A stretch of DNA of 64,000 nt, taken from contig CAWDQE010000018.1 of assembly GCA_963804375.1 (NCBI GenBank), positions 1,178,001 to 1,242,000 on the forward strand. The letters are read 5' to 3'. A program made the position numbers and the translations under genes. The notes below the pieces were generated by a model. That model saw only the letters and a program-made list of their open reading frames with translations. It was not told the origin of the DNA and did not search any database. Of the stretch, positions 38,741-46,419 are shown piece by piece. The first letter of the stretch is position 1. The number at the start of each line of letters is the position of its first letter. This stretch comes from JANXQG01 sp963804375 (GTDB lineage Bacteria > Planctomycetota > Planctomycetia > Pirellulales > Thermoguttaceae).

Positions 38741-39199
38741 TCAGACCTTGCGGCGGTAAGAATCTTTCTCGGCGACCGCTCCGGGCAACACGCCCGCGGG
38801 GGTCAAGTGCGGCCAGTGCTGGGGCTCGTCGCCGCTTTCCGGCAGAAGCGGTTCTTCCTCGAAGGGCGGCTGGTTCGATTCGCGAAGCTCCTGCCACATG
38901 GCGATATCGAGATGGCCTTTGCGTTCGAATAGCATGAGCACCACGGCCAGGGCAATGGCCGCTTCGCAGGCGGCCACGGCAATAATGAAAATCACCAGCA
39001 TCTGGCCGGCGAGGTCGTGGTGATAACGGCCCCAGGCGACCAGGCTGAGCGATACGCCCTGCAACATCATTTCGGCCGAGAGGAACATGACAATCATGTT
39101 CCGCCGGCTCAAGAAACCGATCAACCCGACGCCGAAGAGTACGGCCCCGACGGCCAAGAAGCTCTGTAAGCTGTGCAATACCGACAGTTCAGGAGACAT
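38741..39199 (-). CDS. nuoK: NADH-quinone oxidoreductase subunit K
   Basis: Small complex I membrane subunit with three helices: 'FLAVGAVLFGVGLIGFLSRRNMIVMFLSAEMMLQGVSL' and 'MLVIFIIAVAACEAAIALAVVLMLF', including the conserved membrane glutamates. 152 residues rather than about 100; the extra 50 at the C-terminus are hydrophilic and not conserved. Overlaps nuoJ by 11 bp. Confidence 0.95.
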   Translation of the reverse strand: MSPELSVLHSLQSFLAVGAVLFGVGLIGFLSRRNMIVMFLSAEMMLQGVSLSLVAWGRYHHDLAGQMLVIFIIAVAACEAAIALAVVLMLFERKGHLDIAMWQELRESNQPPFEEEPLLPESGDEPQHWPHLTPAGVLPGAVAEKDSYRRKV

Positions 39200-40265
39200 G
39201 CCCGGCGCCTCCTTCCCGCGGAATGGCCGCCCATTTCATGGCCGCGCGACCTTGACTCACGATCACCGCCGCGCCCACGAGGGCCACGAAGAGCAAGGTT
39301 CCCGCCGCTTCCACGGCGACCAGGTAACGGGTGAAAAGCTCGGCGCCCAACTGCGAGATCGTGGGCGGCCGATCCCCCTCTCCCTCCGGGAGAGAAGTGT
39401 TGGTTTCTGTTGTGGCCGGACTCCGACCGAGCCACGCCTCCGACCGAAGGTCTCCCGGCGCAGGTTGAGACCTTCGGTCGGAGGCCTCGGCGGGGTCAGG
39501 AGACCCGCGCCGAACTTGGGGCCGATCCCTTTCTCCCTCCGGGAGAGAAGTGTTCTGCGCCGCGGTTTCTGTTGTGGCCGGTCTCCGACCGAGCCGCGCT
39601 TCCGACCGAAGGTCTCCCGGCGCAGGTTGAGACCTTCGGTCGGAGGCCTCGGCGGGGTCAGGAGACCCGCGCCGAACTTGGGTGTTCTGCGCCGCGGTTT
39701 GCCCTTCTGTCGCCGCTGGCTGCGCGGCGTCCGACAAGGGGAGATTCTTCGCGCTTGTCTTGATCGCCGTTCCGATCATCGTCGTGAGGATGCCCACCAG
39801 CACCGCGCCGGTGAAGGCGGCGAGCATGGGCTCCCAACTACGGCGATCGTAGGACGTATGGCCTTCCGGCTGGGAAAGCATAAGCACGAAGAGGAACGTC
39901 ACGAGGATCGCCCCCGCGTAGACCACGATCGTGGCCACGGCCAGGAACTCGGCACCGGCCAGCAGGAACAATCCGGCCGTGCCGGTGAGAGTCATGCCGA
40001 ACCAGATGGCGCAGTAGACGGGACTGCGGAAGCTGATGGTGGCCACCGCCGCCACGATCGTCGCCGCGGCGATGGCGTGGAACATACCATTGGTAAACCA
40101 GTCGTCGCCCAAGGCGGGCACTTGCCAGGCGAAACAGACAAACCCCGCCACGGCCAGCACGCCGCCCAACGTCCACCGCAGAATACTACTTCCCGGCAAG
40201 AGCCACCAGATGCCGACGGCCGCCAAGGCGGTCCCCAAGGCGAGAATCGCTTGCGGCGTAATCAT
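39189..40265 (-). CDS. nuoJ: NADH-quinone oxidoreductase subunit J with a tandem repeat insertion
   Basis: Complex I membrane subunit; 358 residues against a normal 165-210. The core 'AAATIVAAVATISFRSPVYCAIWFGMTLTGTAGLFLLAGAEFLAVATIVVYAGAILVTFLFVLML' and the last helix 'LVAVEAAGTLLFVALVGAAVIV' are intact. Between them are about 110 residues from two copies of a 153-bp repeat (39367-39690), read as 'VRRGSPDPAEASDRRSQP' and following. The insert is hydrophilic and in frame. nuoI and nuoJ overlap by 4 bp. Confidence 0.93.
   Translation of the reverse strand: MITPQAILALGTALAAVGIWWLLPGSSILRWTLGGVLAVAGFVCFAWQVPALGDDWFTNGMFHAIAAATIVAAVATISFRSPVYCAIWFGMTLTGTAGLFLLAGAEFLAVATIVVYAGAILVTFLFVLMLSQPEGHTSYDRRSWEPMLAAFTGAVLVGILTTMIGTAIKTSAKNLPLSDAAQPAATEGQTAAQNTQVRRGSPDPAEASDRRSQPAPGDLRSEARLGRRPATTETAAQNTSLPEGERDRPQVRRGSPDPAEASDRRSQPAPGDLRSEAWLGRSPATTETNTSLPEGEGDRPPTISQLGAELFTRYLVAVEAAGTLLFVALVGAAVIVSQGRAAMKWAAIPREGGAGHVS
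39367..39690. repeat. 153-bp tandem repeat inside nuoJ, made of dispersed-repeat DNA
   Basis: Two units about 153 bp (51 codons) apart: start of unit 1 at 39367, unit 2 at 39520, with a partial third end. Each contains a perfect 15-bp inverted repeat CCGACCGAAGGTCTC / GAGACCTTCGGTCGG (39440-39454/39467-39481 and 39602-39616/39629-39643). Parts of the same repeat (TTGTGGCCGGTCTC, CCGACCGAAGGTCTC) form a non-coding cluster at 50069-50218, so the nuoJ insert derives from a dispersed family. Confidence 0.9.
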
Positions 40266-40843
40266 GGCGTGCCTCCCGGAGGCGTAGGACAGGTTTTCAA
40301 TCTGTCTTGATCAAGATTGCCGGCACGCTTCGAGGGCATCGGCTCGAGGTCCTTGGTCTGGTCGAAAACGCTCAACAGCTTTTCCTTGTCGAAGATCATT
40401 TCCTCGCGGCTGGCCCCCGTCAGGTCGTAAAAGCTCGTCAGCTCGATCGCCTCGACGGGGCAGGCCTGCTCGCACATCCCGCAAAAGATACAGCGCAGCT
40501 CGTCGATGTTGAAGACCTTGGGGTACTTTTCCCGATCGGGCCAGGGGCTCGGCTCGGCCACGATGTCGATACAGTGGGCCGGACAGGCCGTGGCACAGAG
40601 GAAGCAGGCCACGCACTTCACGCGGCCTTGCTCGTCCTTGTTCAAACGGTGCACGCCGCGGTAGTTTACCGGATCCAGGATCTCGTGTCGCTGCTCCGGC
40701 GATTGGAGCGTGATCTTCTTATGCAAGAACAAGTGCCGCAGGGCCGTGGTCAGGCCCTTGATGAACAGCATCAAGTAACTCTTGCCCAACAGGCCCAGCT
40801 TGGGCGGCTCGACCCAGCGGATTTTCGTTTCGTCAGCTTTCAT
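40262..40843 (-). CDS. nuoI: NADH-quinone oxidoreductase subunit I
   Basis: Carries the two [4Fe-4S] clusters N6a and N6b: CVACFLCATACP and CIFCGMCEQACP. I place the start at ATG 40843 (MKADETKIRW), giving 193 residues; the upstream codons read through a hairpin repeat (40850-40950). The last 17 residues (DQDRLKTCPTPPGG) match a dispersed repeat (40284-40306) and are not family sequence. Confidence 0.93.
   Translation of the reverse strand: MKADETKIRWVEPPKLGLLGKSYLMLFIKGLTTALRHLFLHKKITLQSPEQRHEILDPVNYRGVHRLNKDEQGRVKCVACFLCATACPAHCIDIVAEPSPWPDREKYPKVFNIDELRCIFCGMCEQACPVEAIELTSFYDLTGASREEMIFDKEKLLSVFDQTKDLEPMPSKRAGNLDQDRLKTCPTPPGGTP
40284..40306. repeat. Dispersed repeat forming the nuoI C-terminus
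   Basis: Core GTAGGACAGGTTTTCA. A related copy lies inside nuoA at 48976-48998. Confidence 0.6.
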
Positions 40844-40849
40844 TTTATT

Positions 40850-40950
40850 GTAGGGTGGGACAAGATCGCGTAGCGAGCGCCGGCCCACCATTATTTCTAT
40901 CATTCCTGGTCATGGTGGGCCGGCGCTTGCTGCGCAATCTTGTCCCACCC
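40850..40950. repeat. Large hairpin repeat at the nuoH/nuoI junction
   Basis: Arms 40850-40891 and 40912-40950 are reverse complements with four mismatches (core GGGTGGGACAAGATCG). The right arm encodes the last 17 residues and stop of nuoH (VGWDKIAQQAPAHHDQE). The hairpin ends 7 bp before the nuoI start codon and replaces any recognisable ribosome-binding site. Confidence 0.9.
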
Positions 40951-42204
40951 CACGGTTTCAAGACCCGGCCGGATGTCGGAAGCCAGCGGCAGGCGGCGGG
41001 GCTGGTTGTCGCTCATCGGCGGCGCCATCTTCGCGGCCACATATAACGCGGCGAAGAGCACGGCCCAACCGCAGGCCGCCATGGCGACCGGCCGAGGAAG
41101 ATTGGCGCTAAGGGCCCACGTCTCGCCGTACTCTCCCCAAATGGCCATGTAGGCCAGGTTGACCATGCCCAGCGGCAGCATCACCAGCCAGGCCAGCGAC
41201 ATCAGTTGATCGTAGCGGAAACGGGCCCAGCTCCAACGGGCCACCATGAAGAAGAAGATCATCCCCAGCACCTTGACGTTGAGCACCAAAAACCGCAGGA
41301 TCGCCTCGACCCAGGTGACGTTTTCGCCCGAGCCGGTCAGGCCCCAGAAGTGCCAGCCGCCGAAGAACAAGATCACGATCAGGAAGGCCGCCGCGACCAT
41401 GTGCAGGTACTCGCCCACCAGGTACATCATCAGCTTGATGCCGAAATACTCGGTGTGATAGCCGCCGATCAGTTCCTGTTCGGCCTCGGGCAGGTCGAAG
41501 GGCAGGCGGCCGGCCTCGGCAAAGGCCGCCACGCAGAAGACGATCATCCCCAGCGGCTGCACCAAGGCGTTCCAAGCCCCCGTCTGCGCCTGGCTCTCCA
41601 TGATCTTGTCCAGCCGCAACGAGCCCGCGCTGAGCACCACGCCGAGGATGCCCAGTCCCATGGGCAGTTCGTAGGCGATCAACTGCGCGCTGCTCCGCAG
41701 CCCGCCCAGGAAACTGTACTTGTTGTTGCTCGCCCAACCGCCCAGTACCACGCCGTACACGGCAACGCTGCCCATGGCAAAGACGAAGAGCATGCCGACG
41801 TCGACGCCCGGCGCGATAACCAGATTGATCGGCTCCTTCACGTCGATACCCCAGCTTGCGGGGAAGATATGGCTCGGCAAGACGCTGCCGAAGGGGATCA
41901 CGGCGAAGACCGCGATCGCCGTGACAAAAATGGTCATGGGGGCAAAGAAATACAGGCCCTTGTCGACGTGAGCGGGCGTGTATTCGGCCTTGAAGAGGAA
42001 TTTTACGCCGTCGGCCAGCGGTTGACCCAGGCCGAACAGGCGGATTTTCGTCAAGGGAACGCCCACCCGGTTCGGGCCTTTACGGTCCTGGATCCAGGCG
42101 GCGACCCATCGCTCCCCCAGCACCAGGTAGGCGGCCGCCGTCATCAGCCCGGCGATTACCAGGACGATCTTGACCAGGGCTACGAAGACGATGGGAAGGG
42201 GCAT
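40900..42204 (-). CDS. nuoH: NADH-quinone oxidoreductase subunit H
   Basis: Membrane subunit forming the quinone channel, 434 residues with eight helices. Motifs 'AERWVAAWIQDRKGPNRVG' and 'FDLPEAEQELIGGYHTEY' are canonical. The C-terminus after about residue 410 is built by a hairpin repeat (40850-40950). Starts at ATG 42204; no strong RBS is visible. Confidence 0.95.
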   Translation of the reverse strand: MPLPIVFVALVKIVLVIAGLMTAAAYLVLGERWVAAWIQDRKGPNRVGVPLTKIRLFGLGQPLADGVKFLFKAEYTPAHVDKGLYFFAPMTIFVTAIAVFAVIPFGSVLPSHIFPASWGIDVKEPINLVIAPGVDVGMLFVFAMGSVAVYGVVLGGWASNNKYSFLGGLRSSAQLIAYELPMGLGILGVVLSAGSLRLDKIMESQAQTGAWNALVQPLGMIVFCVAAFAEAGRLPFDLPEAEQELIGGYHTEYFGIKLMMYLVGEYLHMVAAAFLIVILFFGGWHFWGLTGSGENVTWVEAILRFLVLNVKVLGMIFFFMVARWSWARFRYDQLMSLAWLVMLPLGMVNLAYMAIWGEYGETWALSANLPRPVAMAACGWAVLFAALYVAAKMAPPMSDNQPRRLPLASDIRPGLETVGWDKIAQQAPAHHDQE

Positions 42205-42233
42205 GGAGGCGACGGTTAGAGGTTCAGGACTCG

Positions 42234-42270
42234 GATTTCAGATCTCAAATCTCAGATTTCAGATTCTTCA
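42234..42270. repeat. Heptanucleotide array, unit GATYTCA, between nuoG and nuoH
   Basis: About five 7-nt units with variants (ATTTCA, GATCTCA, AATCTCA, GATTTCA, GATTCTT), ending 3 bp before the nuoG stop codon. Confidence 0.75.
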
Positions 42271-42273
42271 ATT

Positions 42274-43902
42274 TCACGCCAATTTGGCCTCCAAGGCACC
42301 GGCCAATTTATTGATCTTCATATCCAAACCGGTTTCTGGCAAGGGGCCGGCGGCAGGGGCGAAAAAGAGGACCTCGCGGCTGAGATCGTCCAACACGGCA
42401 CGGGACTGGTAAAGGCCCTTGCGGCCGAGCATCTGCCAGAACAAAGCGCCCTCCGCCCTCACGCCCCAAGGCGGACGCACGGCCAGGTTCGAGGTTTGCA
42501 GCCGCTCGGTGCGGTTCATGTACGAACCGTCGCGTTCGGCGAAGGCCGACGCCGGCAACTCGTAGGTCGCTCGCTCCGATAACGGCGAGGAGAACAGATC
42601 CTGCACGACCAGCAGCGGGACCTTCTCGAATCGCCGCGCGACGGACTCCTCGATCCACGGCCCCTTGTAGCCGCCGGAAACCCACACGCCACCGAACTCG
42701 ATCCGCCCGATCTCCTTGAGGAAGTCCTCGAAGGAGAGCACCTTGTGCATGAAATAAGCGAGAATCTCCTCGACCCCGCGGCGATTGGGCGCCTTTTCAG
42801 CCGAGATGACAAACCCGCCGGGAAACTTGCGGTCTTCGCCGACCCTCGGCACGGGCCCCATGGCCAGCACCGCCTGCGGATCGGCCGATCGCAGCAGTTT
42901 GGCCAGCAGGTAGGCCTCTTCCACGCTAAGATATGGCGAGAACATGCCGCCCAGGCGGCCGGCGGTGGAAAGCTCTCCTTTCAGTCTCTCGGGCAGGCCA
43001 TCCCAACTCAGGTTGACCGTCTTGCCGTCCTTGCGCAGCCGCGGAGCGGCCAACCGCTTCTCGTCGTGGACGTGATGATAGCCGTAGCGGCCCGGATTGC
43101 AGATCCACCACTTGTTGACCTGGGGATTCTCGCGGGGCTTGAGGCGATAAATATGGTCCTGGTTCTCCTCGATCCAGATCGAGCAGCCGACCGCGCAGCC
43201 CGTGCAAACACCCCGGTGCCGACGCATGAACCACACGCGTTGCTGGTAGAGAAAATCCTTGTCGGCCAGCGCACCGACGGGGCACAGGTCGACCACGTTG
43301 CCCGAGAGGTCGTTGTGCAGCGGGAAACCGGGCACGACGTCGATCTCTTCCTGGGCGCCGCGATGCGTGACCATCAGTTCGGCCGTGCCGCTCACTTCCG
43401 CGCAGAAACGCACGCAGCGCGAGCACATCACGCAGCGGTCGATGAACAGATTGACGTCGCCCAGGTCGCGCTTGCGACTGGTGAAGGGCATGACGTCGGT
43501 CCGCCGGCTGGCCTGACCGTACTTGAAATGGTAGTCCTGCAAAACACACTCGCCCGCCTTGTCGCAGATCGGGCAATCGACCGGGTGCCGCAGGAGCAGG
43601 TCTTCTTCGACCATCGCCCGGGCCTGGCGCACCTTGTCATTCGCCGTGACGATCACCAGGCCATCCGTGGCCGGAACGGTACAGCCGGGCACGAGCTTGG
43701 GCTGCATCTTGATCTCGCCCGTCTTGGCGTCGCGGTTGCCCGTCTCGATCAGGCACATGCGGCAACTGCCCACGACCGGCAGGCCGGCGTGGTAGCAGTA
43801 ATGCGGGATCTCGATGCCGGCCCGTTTGGCGGCCTCGATGGCGTTCATGCGCTGGCCGTCCGGCAGTTCGATTTCGCGTCCGTCGATGGTGATTTTGGGC
43901 AT
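42274..43902 (-). CDS. nuoG: NADH-quinone oxidoreductase subunit G, short form
   Basis: Fe-S subunit of complex I, 542 residues from ATG 43902 (MPKITIDGREIEL). Clusters: [2Fe-2S] C36/C47/C50 in HYCYHAG and GSCRMC plus the later Cys, a His-Cys3 set (HPVDCPICDKAGEC), CVMCSRC and CTGC. The C-terminal molybdopterin-oxidoreductase-like half is short. The codons upstream of 43902 read a heptanucleotide array (FGFGIWNL repeats), hence the internal start. Confidence 0.93.
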   Translation of the reverse strand: MPKITIDGREIELPDGQRMNAIEAAKRAGIEIPHYCYHAGLPVVGSCRMCLIETGNRDAKTGEIKMQPKLVPGCTVPATDGLVIVTANDKVRQARAMVEEDLLLRHPVDCPICDKAGECVLQDYHFKYGQASRRTDVMPFTSRKRDLGDVNLFIDRCVMCSRCVRFCAEVSGTAELMVTHRGAQEEIDVVPGFPLHNDLSGNVVDLCPVGALADKDFLYQQRVWFMRRHRGVCTGCAVGCSIWIEENQDHIYRLKPRENPQVNKWWICNPGRYGYHHVHDEKRLAAPRLRKDGKTVNLSWDGLPERLKGELSTAGRLGGMFSPYLSVEEAYLLAKLLRSADPQAVLAMGPVPRVGEDRKFPGGFVISAEKAPNRRGVEEILAYFMHKVLSFEDFLKEIGRIEFGGVWVSGGYKGPWIEESVARRFEKVPLLVVQDLFSSPLSERATYELPASAFAERDGSYMNRTERLQTSNLAVRPPWGVRAEGALFWQMLGRKGLYQSRAVLDDLSREVLFFAPAAGPLPETGLDMKINKLAGALEAKLA

Positions 43903-43903
43903 C

Positions 43904-43972
43904 ACAAACAAATTCCAAATTCCAAATCCGAAATCACAAACAAATTCCAAATTCCAAATTCCAAATCCAAAA
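43904..43972. repeat. Heptanucleotide array, unit AATTCCA, before nuoG
   Basis: Two blocks of AATTCCA units separated by a repeated TCACAAACA segment, so there is also a larger period of about 31 nt. Begins right at the nuoG start codon; no independent ribosome-binding site is visible. Confidence 0.85.
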
Positions 43973-43979
43973 ACGCTGA

Positions 43980-44345
43980 TCACTCGGAGTGCCGCAGGAT
44001 TGCGTTTAGGATTAACATCAATTCAGTACTTTCCTGGACAAGGCAGCCACGTTCCGCTTCGAGCGCTGCTTCGTCATTCGTATCCAATAGACGCAACCAG
44101 TATCGGGTTTCTTTGGCTTCTTTCCTGGAAATGCGGATGTGCATGAGAAAATCCTTCTTACCGAGCCCTTCGTTGGCTTCGATGTAGTTCGCGCCGACCG
44201 AACCAGACGACCTCGCTACCTGTTCGACGTCCTCGGCGTTGCAGACAGTGCGCGGAAGCCGCTTCACGAACGCCCGCACGCGACGTGCGAACTGGTAGGT
44301 CCGGTCTTCAAGGTCGTACGGTCCGCGGTTTGGCGCATCTGTCAT
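43980..44345 (-). CDS. Four-helix-bundle (23S rRNA intervening-sequence-type) protein
   Basis: A 121-residue helical protein: 'YDLEDRTYQFARRVRAFVKRLPR', 'QVARSSGSVGANYIEANEGLGKKDFLMHIRISRKEAKETRYWLRLL' are the hallmarks of the S23/IVP four-helix family (TIGR02436, related to Avd of diversity-generating retroelements). It lies between nuoF and nuoG, bordered on both sides by heptanucleotide arrays, so it looks like an insertion into the operon. No reverse transcriptase or variable-protein gene is near. Confidence 0.85.
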   Translation of the reverse strand: MTDAPNRGPYDLEDRTYQFARRVRAFVKRLPRTVCNAEDVEQVARSSGSVGANYIEANEGLGKKDFLMHIRISRKEAKETRYWLRLLDTNDEAALEAERGCLVQESTELMLILNAILRHSE

Positions 44346-44370
44346 CGCATTCGAACGTTCGTTTAGTATT

Positions 44371-44421
44371 TTGAATTTCGAATTTGAGATTTGTTTGATA
44401 TTTCGAATTTGAGATTTGAGG
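44371..44421. repeat. Heptanucleotide array between the four-helix gene and nuoF
   Basis: Imperfect units around AATTTGA / GATTTGA in two similar halves, adjacent to the nuoF stop codon. Confidence 0.7.
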
Positions 44422-44426
44422 TTTCT

Positions 44427-45791
44427 TTACTTATGTGGTTTTCCGTTCCGACTGGCCAGGGCCGCAGCAGCTTCTGTGCTGGCATAGCCGGTGGGGTTGG
44501 TCCGCTTGATGTAATCTTCCAGCTCACCGCGGAACTTGCGGACGGCCGTCTTGATGGGCCAAGCGGCGCCGTCGGCCAGACCGCAGATCGTGGTGCCGGG
44601 CATGATGCCGATCGTGTTGCCGACCTCGGCCAGGTAGTCCAGGTCGATCAACCGTCCGCGGCCGGCCTTGATCCGGTCGAGGATCATCATCGACCAGTGC
44701 GTGCCTTCACGGCAAGGCGTACACTGGCCGCAGCTTTCGTGGGCGAAGAAGCGGCAGCTATTATATAGGAAATCGATCATCGCGTAGGTCTCGTCCATCA
44801 CGATCAGGCAGGCCGTGCCCAGCCCGAGGCAGCCGATCTTCATCAGGCTGGAAAAGTCCAGCGGCGTGTCCAGCTCATCGGCCGTCATCACGCCGGTGCT
44901 CAGGCCGCCGGGGACCACGGCCTTGGGCTTGCGTCCTTTCCAAACGCCGCCGGCCAACTCGTCGATCGCCTGCCGCGCCGTGATGCCCAAGGGGGCCTCG
45001 TAGCAGCCCGGCCTGTTCACGTGGCCGCTGATGCCGTAGAGCTTCGGTCCCATACTGCCGACGTCGCGGGGGTCCTTAGGGTTGGGCGACACGCCGATTG
45101 AGCGGAACCACTGGACGCCGCGATCGATGATGTGCACGACGCAAGCCATGGTCTCCACGTTGTTGACCACGGTCGGCCTGCGGAAGAGGCCTTCCACCGC
45201 GGGAAACGGCGGCTTGATCCGCGGCCAGGCCCGCTTGCCCTCCAGGCTCTCGATCAAACCGGTCTCTTCGCCGCAGACATAGGCCCCTGCCCCGCGATGG
45301 ATGAACAGATCGAGCGCGTAGCCCGAGCCGAGGATATTCTTGCCCAGGTAGCCCGCCGCGTAGGCCTCGTCGATGGCCGCCTGCATCCGCCGGTAAGAAA
45401 GCGGATACTCGTAGCGGAGATAGAGGTAGGCAGTCGTCGTCTTCGTGGCATAGGCGCTGAGGATGATGCCTTCAACGATCTGGTGCGGATCGTTCTCCAT
45501 CTGCACGCGGTTGACGAACGTGCCCGGTTCGCTCTCGTCGGCGTTGACGCAGAGATAAATCGGCCCCGGCCGATCTTTGGGCAAAAACGACCACTTGAGG
45601 GCCGTGGGGAAGGCGGCCCCGCCGCGGCCCCGCAGCCCTGCCGTCCGCACCGCGCCGAGCACGTCGTCGGGGGACATCTCCTTCAGCGCCTTGCGCAGGG
45701 CGCGATACCCGCCGCCAGCCTCATAGACCGCCAGCGTGTGGCTGTTCGCTTTGTGAATGTTCGCCAGCAGTACGGGTTCGTAGGTCGGCAC
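44427..45791 (-). CDS. nuoF: NADH-quinone oxidoreductase subunit F
   Basis: NADH- and FMN-binding subunit carrying [4Fe-4S] cluster N3, 454 residues. 'LRGRGGAAFPTALKW' (FMN), 'CVNADESEPGTF', 'GAGAYVCGEETGLIESLEG' (NADH) and 'ESCGQCTPCREG' (cluster) are intact. The start is a GTG at 45791, directly after a heptanucleotide array (45793-45820) that leaves no visible ribosome-binding site. Confidence 0.96.
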   Translation of the reverse strand: MPTYEPVLLANIHKANSHTLAVYEAGGGYRALRKALKEMSPDDVLGAVRTAGLRGRGGAAFPTALKWSFLPKDRPGPIYLCVNADESEPGTFVNRVQMENDPHQIVEGIILSAYATKTTTAYLYLRYEYPLSYRRMQAAIDEAYAAGYLGKNILGSGYALDLFIHRGAGAYVCGEETGLIESLEGKRAWPRIKPPFPAVEGLFRRPTVVNNVETMACVVHIIDRGVQWFRSIGVSPNPKDPRDVGSMGPKLYGISGHVNRPGCYEAPLGITARQAIDELAGGVWKGRKPKAVVPGGLSTGVMTADELDTPLDFSSLMKIGCLGLGTACLIVMDETYAMIDFLYNSCRFFAHESCGQCTPCREGTHWSMMILDRIKAGRGRLIDLDYLAEVGNTIGIMPGTTICGLADGAAWPIKTAVRKFRGELEDYIKRTNPTGYASTEAAAALASRNGKPHK

Positions 45792-45792
45792 G

Positions 45793-45879
45793 GAGGTCAG
45801 AGGTCAGAGGTCAGAGGTCCAGGAATCTGAGATTTGAGATTTGAGATTTGAGATTTGAGATTTGAGATTTGGGATTTGA
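45793..45879. repeat. Two heptanucleotide arrays between nuoE and nuoF
   Basis: First array 45793-45820: four units GAGGTCA. Second array 45831-45879: seven units GATTTGA (one with G at the last position). They differ in sequence but share the 7-nt period. The first ends at the nuoF start codon, the second 5 bp from the nuoE stop. Confidence 0.95.
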
Positions 45880-45884
45880 AACCT

Positions 45885-46412
45885 TCATTTCATCTTCTCC
45901 GCCCGCACCATCTCCACAAAGGCATCGATTTTCTCGCGCGTCATGGTCTTGTACAACATATCGTTCACCAGCATCGCGGGGGCAAAGTCGCAGGCCCCCA
46001 GACATTCGGCGGCCAGCAAAGTCACACGGCCGTCGCCGCTGGTCTCGCCGGGCTGAATGCCCAGCTTCTGCGCCAGGTAATCCATCAGCACCTCGCCCTC
46101 ACAGCACGAGCAACTGAGCGAACGGCACATCCAGACCTTGAATCTGCCGCTGGGCTTGTCTTGAGGGAAGAAGTGATAAAAGCTGAGCGCGTCTTGCACC
46201 TGGGCCGGCGCCAGCCCCAGCATCTGGGCAATCTCGATCACGGCCTCCAGCGGCACGAAGCCCAAGCGCTCGTTGACCACGTGCAGCGCCGGCAACACGA
46301 CAGCCCGCCGCGAAGGGTAGCGTGGGTAATAGGCCTCGATCGCCGCACGGATCTCGGGGCTGAGAACCGGCCTTGTCGGCCTCTCTCTCGGCTGCGCTTG
46401 TGTGGTTTGCAT
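45885..46412 (-). CDS. nuoE: NADH-quinone oxidoreductase subunit E
   Basis: Carries [2Fe-2S] cluster N1a: CRSLSCSC and AECLGACDFAP provide the four ligands. 175 residues from ATG 46412 (MQTTQAQP), with AGGAAG upstream. The thioredoxin-like fold and helical N-terminus 'IEAYYPRYPSRRAVVLPALHVVNERLG' are typical. Confidence 0.95.
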   Translation of the reverse strand: MQTTQAQPRERPTRPVLSPEIRAAIEAYYPRYPSRRAVVLPALHVVNERLGFVPLEAVIEIAQMLGLAPAQVQDALSFYHFFPQDKPSGRFKVWMCRSLSCSCCEGEVLMDYLAQKLGIQPGETSGDGRVTLLAAECLGACDFAPAMLVNDMLYKTMTREKIDAFVEMVRAEKMK

Positions 46413-46419
46413 TGGCTTC

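Noticed and set aside
42838..42862. Segment in nuoG resembling the 24-nt palindrome
   Set aside because: Arms do not pair properly and the encoded GPVPRVGE fits normal NuoG sequence.
42745..44187. 480-codon plus-strand frame opposite nuoG
   Set aside because: Antisense shadow of nuoG; rich in His, Asp, Arg and Ala without a domain.
45793..45879. Possible CRISPR-like array
   Set aside because: Units are 7 nt and contiguous with no spacers, and there are no cas genes.
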